DNA of 64,000 nucleotides from Microvelia longipes. Taxonomy: Eukaryota; Arthropoda; Insecta; Hemiptera; Veliidae. Within the stretch, counting starts at the first letter, position 1. Every line of letters starts with the position of its first letter. The notes beneath the pieces are model-generated. The model saw only the letters and a list, made by a program, of their open reading frames with translations. It was not told the DNA's origin and did no database searches. This document shows positions 1 through 64,000 of the stretch, piece by piece. The position numbers and the translations under genes were made by a program. The DNA is taken from contig JACMZG010001908.1 in the NCBI GenBank assembly GCA_018340805.1, forward strand, positions 18,497,942 through 18,561,941, given 5' to 3'.

Positions 1-1526
1 AAGTCAATTTTAAAATTAACTTTATTTTTACACCTTTAATTTTACTTAAAACAATTAGTTGTTTGGAAATAATTTTCAAAGTGCTTGTTCTGTTTTCACT
101 ATGAGCTAATTGAAGAAAGTTTTATAGGTTTAGGAGTTTTCAAAAGTTTTTTTTCTAGTTCAAAATAAATCACGGTCGATGATTAGAAGGAGGGGGGGGG
201 TGTATTCCCCCCATTAATTAATTATGAAAGGGGCAAAAGAAAACAAAGTGAGGGCGCGGAGGTCAAGCAGGGCGAATTTTCTTTGAAATTCGTGCTTTCT
301 TCCTTATCAATTCAATTCTTGCTTATGTTTACGGGGTATACTTTAAAACCTGAGCAAGTGGAGGGTCACTACTTTCATAAAATTTTTAAAGGAAATGCGC
401 AAATTTGCCCATAGATTATGCAATGTACGTCACAGCATTATTTGCACTCATTTAAAGCTCAGTTTAGGCCAAACATTTAAATAACAAGTTGTACCGAAAA
501 CTTAAATAAGAATCAGAGTGATAAGAAAGAACGCACGCATTCAAATGAAAATTCGCTCGGTTCCAGACCACACCACACCAGAATTATTTTAAAGTTATGA
601 AATTATTTACCGTACATAAGACGATTAAAAATTACCGCCGCTACCAATATCCGAACCTGGGAACCCTGATTTGAGTAGTCGTATTTACTTCTACCCGGGT
701 TTATTCAATTCAGTGCCCCAAAAACATGAAAAATGACACTCTACTTGTAATTTTTTGTACACTGACTGATTTTTAAGTTTTACGGTATTTCCTACTGTTT
801 TTGGTCACTTAGAATGGAATTTTATGTGTATTAAATGTTTTAACTTATAGTGATTTTAAGCATTTTTAAACTTTGTGCTGAGTAATTTTTCTGCTTGCCC
901 TTCTAAATTGATAATTCGACCTTGGCCGCGAAAAGGCTTGGAAGTAAATGACTCTGTTCAATGAGAATAAGAATTATTTTAGGGCACAGAAGATTATGGA
1001 GATTATAATATTATTTTTGTGATTACGTAATCTATTACATTAAACAAATATTTTATAATTAAAAGGTCTGGTTTTGATTTAATACTTTGATATCGAGCAT
1101 GTGGTTCGATTTACGATAAAGATTATAGTTTAATGTTGACATTTCCTAGTTTTAAGACGTAATATCACTTCATTATGTATCTAATGTGTTTGTTTGTTTC
1201 ATTTTTGTAATAATTTGTTGCCTTATCTATTTCTTGGTTAATCCAAGATTTTATATCCGAGGTCACTTACTATAATTTAGGGAACTATTTGAAATAATAA
1301 ACATAATAACTATTCACTTTAAGGAGCTAATTAATTACAGGATCGGATACGAAATGCGACACACCATATGCGTATGGACTTTTATCCAATGGATGTTTAA
1401 GTCAATTTACTTATGGAGGAATAAATACAATTTTGTTCTTGATGTTTACCAATTTAGTTTTTAATGAATGTCTAAAGGAAAAAATGAGCTTATAAGGTCA
1501 TGCTGGATAGAGGGCTTATCTAAGGT

Positions 1527-1582
1527 TTATATATATATATACTATATATAATATATATATTATATATATATATATATATATA

Positions 1583-1620
<38 letters not shown>

Positions 1621-1635
1621 TATGTATGTGTGTAC
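1527..1635. repeat. TA then GT microsatellite
   Basis: About 55 bases of (TA)n with interruptions run into (GT)n and GTAT repeats. Simple repeat; likely length-variable. Confidence 0.95.
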
Positions 1636-2014
1636 AAAATGTTTTGCTTAGACGTTTTTATGAAACACGATAATTTTTAATCGCTTTTTCGGATTTAAAG
1701 TAAACATGGTACTAAAATCAACCTGTTTCTTGACCCGTACCTTATTGTTTAAGAAATTGTATGTCCTCGTTAACTCATAATAATGAAATATCAAAAATGA
1801 TCTAAACGTCGTTTTGAATTTGTTAGTTAATACCATAGAGATAATATTTCTAAAGGTTCCCTATAGGTTAAATTTTAAAAAATTGAAAAATTAACTTGAC
1901 CACCTTCGTTTGTAAATAAAATCAGTACAAAATTAAATTAACTTATATAGCAGAACAAAAACAATGCGAAGGTTGCCGAAATCAAGTGATTTATTTTAAC
2001 CTAGAAATACACTT

Positions 2015-2175
2015 GGAGCTACGATGATAAAACACACACCCACACTTACACATACAGACACAGCTTTGTAAAAACTACTCAGGAAGCCTTTAAACCCTCC
2101 GAAACGGATAATTCCGGTGACATACCGGTTTCGGATTTTTCGTCAACTGAATACTTTTCCTATATACCTACGGTA
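2015..2175 (-). repeat. 5S-containing dispersed repeat, 5' fragment
   Basis: Read on the minus strand it has the hallmark start of the family: a TATACCGTAGGTATATAGGA-like box, then AAAGTATT, a CCGAAACCGG box, an AATTATCCGTTTC box, CCTCCTGAGTAGTTTT and a TCTGTATGTG run. Only the first ~160 bases of the unit remain. It ends about 110 bases before the proposed exon 1. Confidence 0.8.
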
Positions 2176-2289
2176 TAAATGAGGAAAACTGAAATTAAAA
2201 CCACTAAAACAATGACAAATTATAAGATTACAATGCTAATAAATATAATTTGTTAGTTGGTATTATTTTTTCATTTTTGTTACAGGTAT

Positions 2290-62927
<60,638 letters not shown>

Positions 62928-63790
62928 ATATGACTAAAATGCCTCTATGAGCGTTGTGTATTAAGCCTACTATCTACTGCAATCCCATTATTCTACTACA
63001 ACCCCAGTACTCTAGTGCTACAGATAAGATTATTATTCTAGTAATAGAGTATATCCCTGGTAAAATCGTTTCAATTTATAATAATTGATGTAATAAAGAC
63101 TAGCGTAAAGATGTCTTGGATGGTGCAGTCTGCTTGCCCCGGGCTTAACTGTTAATAATCACAACTCTTACTACTTCTAAATTATCCTTACAAGGACCAA
63201 GCTCTATGTTTGCTAAGCTGTTTAGATACAGTTAACACCAAGCAACAGCTTGATCTATCACTACCATTCCTAATTATTCAACCAACTTATGAGAGGGAAA
63301 AATCTGTGTTGGATATTTCATAATTTACCGCTGTAAATAATCCTAACTTTCCTTCCTGAGATTTCAGGGATAAAATTTATTATTCATATTTTTCTAAATC
63401 ATTCCCTGTGAACTTAAAAATATTCTCTTATTTTTATGATTATTGTGATTATTCTGTATTTATGTAAATTATGACTAAATACGTGAAGGCTTGGTACACA
63501 GTTCTTGATTTTAATATTTTTTAAACCTCTTTATTGAACAATAACAATTATAATTATTGCTACTAGACATGTTAAAATAAATAAAAAAGCTTTTTTTTAA
63601 TTATGAAAATTATTTTTTGTGATTTTGAGTCAAAACAACTTTAAAAGACACAGTTTTTCACCACAGTAACATTTAGAGCAAAGCATTCATTACCAGTCAA
63701 CTCTGTGACTCTCTGGATAAAGACTGATTTCAATTTGACTCATATAGACAAGGGTTGATTATTTACCAATGTGGATAAATAAAGCATTAA
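62928..63790 (+). other. 3' UTR region of the AE gene with polyadenylation signals
   Basis: No coding signal follows the stop. AATAAA hexamers occur at 63092-63097, 63576-63581 (overlapping repeats) and 63778-63783. The first would give a 3' UTR of roughly 180-200 bases, the others longer forms. Which is used cannot be told without transcripts. Confidence 0.6.
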
Positions 63791-63794
63791 ATAG

Positions 63795-64000
63795 TCCAAG
63801 AGCCAGATCTGAAAAAATTTGACTCATTTTGTACTACTTCAAACCAATTTATCTGAAAATATACCTTAAATTATGATGAAAACATTGTCTGCCTATCCAG
63901 AGTGGAGCCCTTCATAAGTGTCTCTTCACTTATTTCATAAGTGAAATAAGTGGTTCCCTGTGGATCGAGTGCAAAACATGAAGAAAACATTTTTTAAAGG
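63795..64000 (+). repeat. Dispersed repeat family B, copy at the window end
   Basis: GACTCATTTTGTACTACTTC, AATTTATCTGAAAATATACC and CTGCCTATCCAGAGTGGAG match the reverse of 8670-8760. AAGTGGTTCCCTGT matches 56240. It continues past the window. Confidence 0.8.

Larger units (their letters stand above)
1..2285. other. Upstream AT-rich stretch without a recognised gene
   Basis: Only short spurious frames are present. It contains a G-run near 190, a TA/GT microsatellite (1527-1635), a dispersed-repeat fragment after it (about 1640-1790, related to 6790-6990) and a minus-strand fragment of the 5S-containing repeat (2015-2175). If exon 1 is real, this may be 5' intron sequence; no promoter elements can be claimed. 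Confidence 0.6.

Overview
The window is nuclear DNA of an animal, most likely an arthropod and plausibly an insect. It is very AT-rich, full of TA microsatellites and mobile-element relics, and carries one large multi-exon gene on the + strand. The placement rests on GT-AG introns, an AE2-type protein of animal character, a Penelope-like element relic, a non-LTR retrotransposon RNase H tail and TIR elements. No species can be named from the sequence.

The gene is an SLC4-family chloride/bicarbonate anion exchanger of the AE2/AE3 (SLC4A1-3) type. Twenty-three exons join in one unbroken frame from a proposed ATG at 2290 to a TAA at 62925-62927. Every junction is GT-AG and every phase matches. 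The protein has 1231 residues, within the length range of vertebrate AE2/AE3. Its first ~300 residues are variable, acidic or basic and His-containing. The Band 3 cytoplasmic domain follows (~residues 300-600), then the membrane transport domain (~residues 660-1206), and an acidic C-terminal tail. Residues matching human AE1 E681, R730 and K539 are present. The only doubtful part is coding exon 1 (55 bases at 2286-2340), which lies 27.7 kb upstream of exon 2.

Layout. 1-2285: no gene seen. 2286-2340: proposed exon 1. 2341-30026: a giant intron filled with repeats, namely a triple-arm foldback (2685-4112), TIR elements, 26-bp and 29-bp minisatellites, an ~84-bp tandem array, a hAT-type MITE with 8-bp target duplications, a SINE-like insert with 13-bp duplications, and arrays near 28 and 29 kb. 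30027-62927: exons 2-23 with shorter introns that carry the same repeat families. 62928-64000: 3' UTR candidates with polyadenylation signals, ending in a dispersed repeat.

Two repeat systems stand out. First, a ~0.7-0.8 kb interspersed repeat (at least 15 full or partial copies, both strands) contains a segment clearly derived from 5S rRNA, covering the internal Pol III promoter region, followed by GAGCGAAGCGAG-type motifs. Second, several loci carry hammerhead-ribozyme motifs of the kind known from Penelope-like retroelements (CUGAUGA, stem II, GAA-A, a short palindromic stem III, then U-H). One lies just downstream, on the same strand, of a Penelope-like C-terminal protein remnant. All function statements are inferred from sequence alone; no search or fold computation was run.
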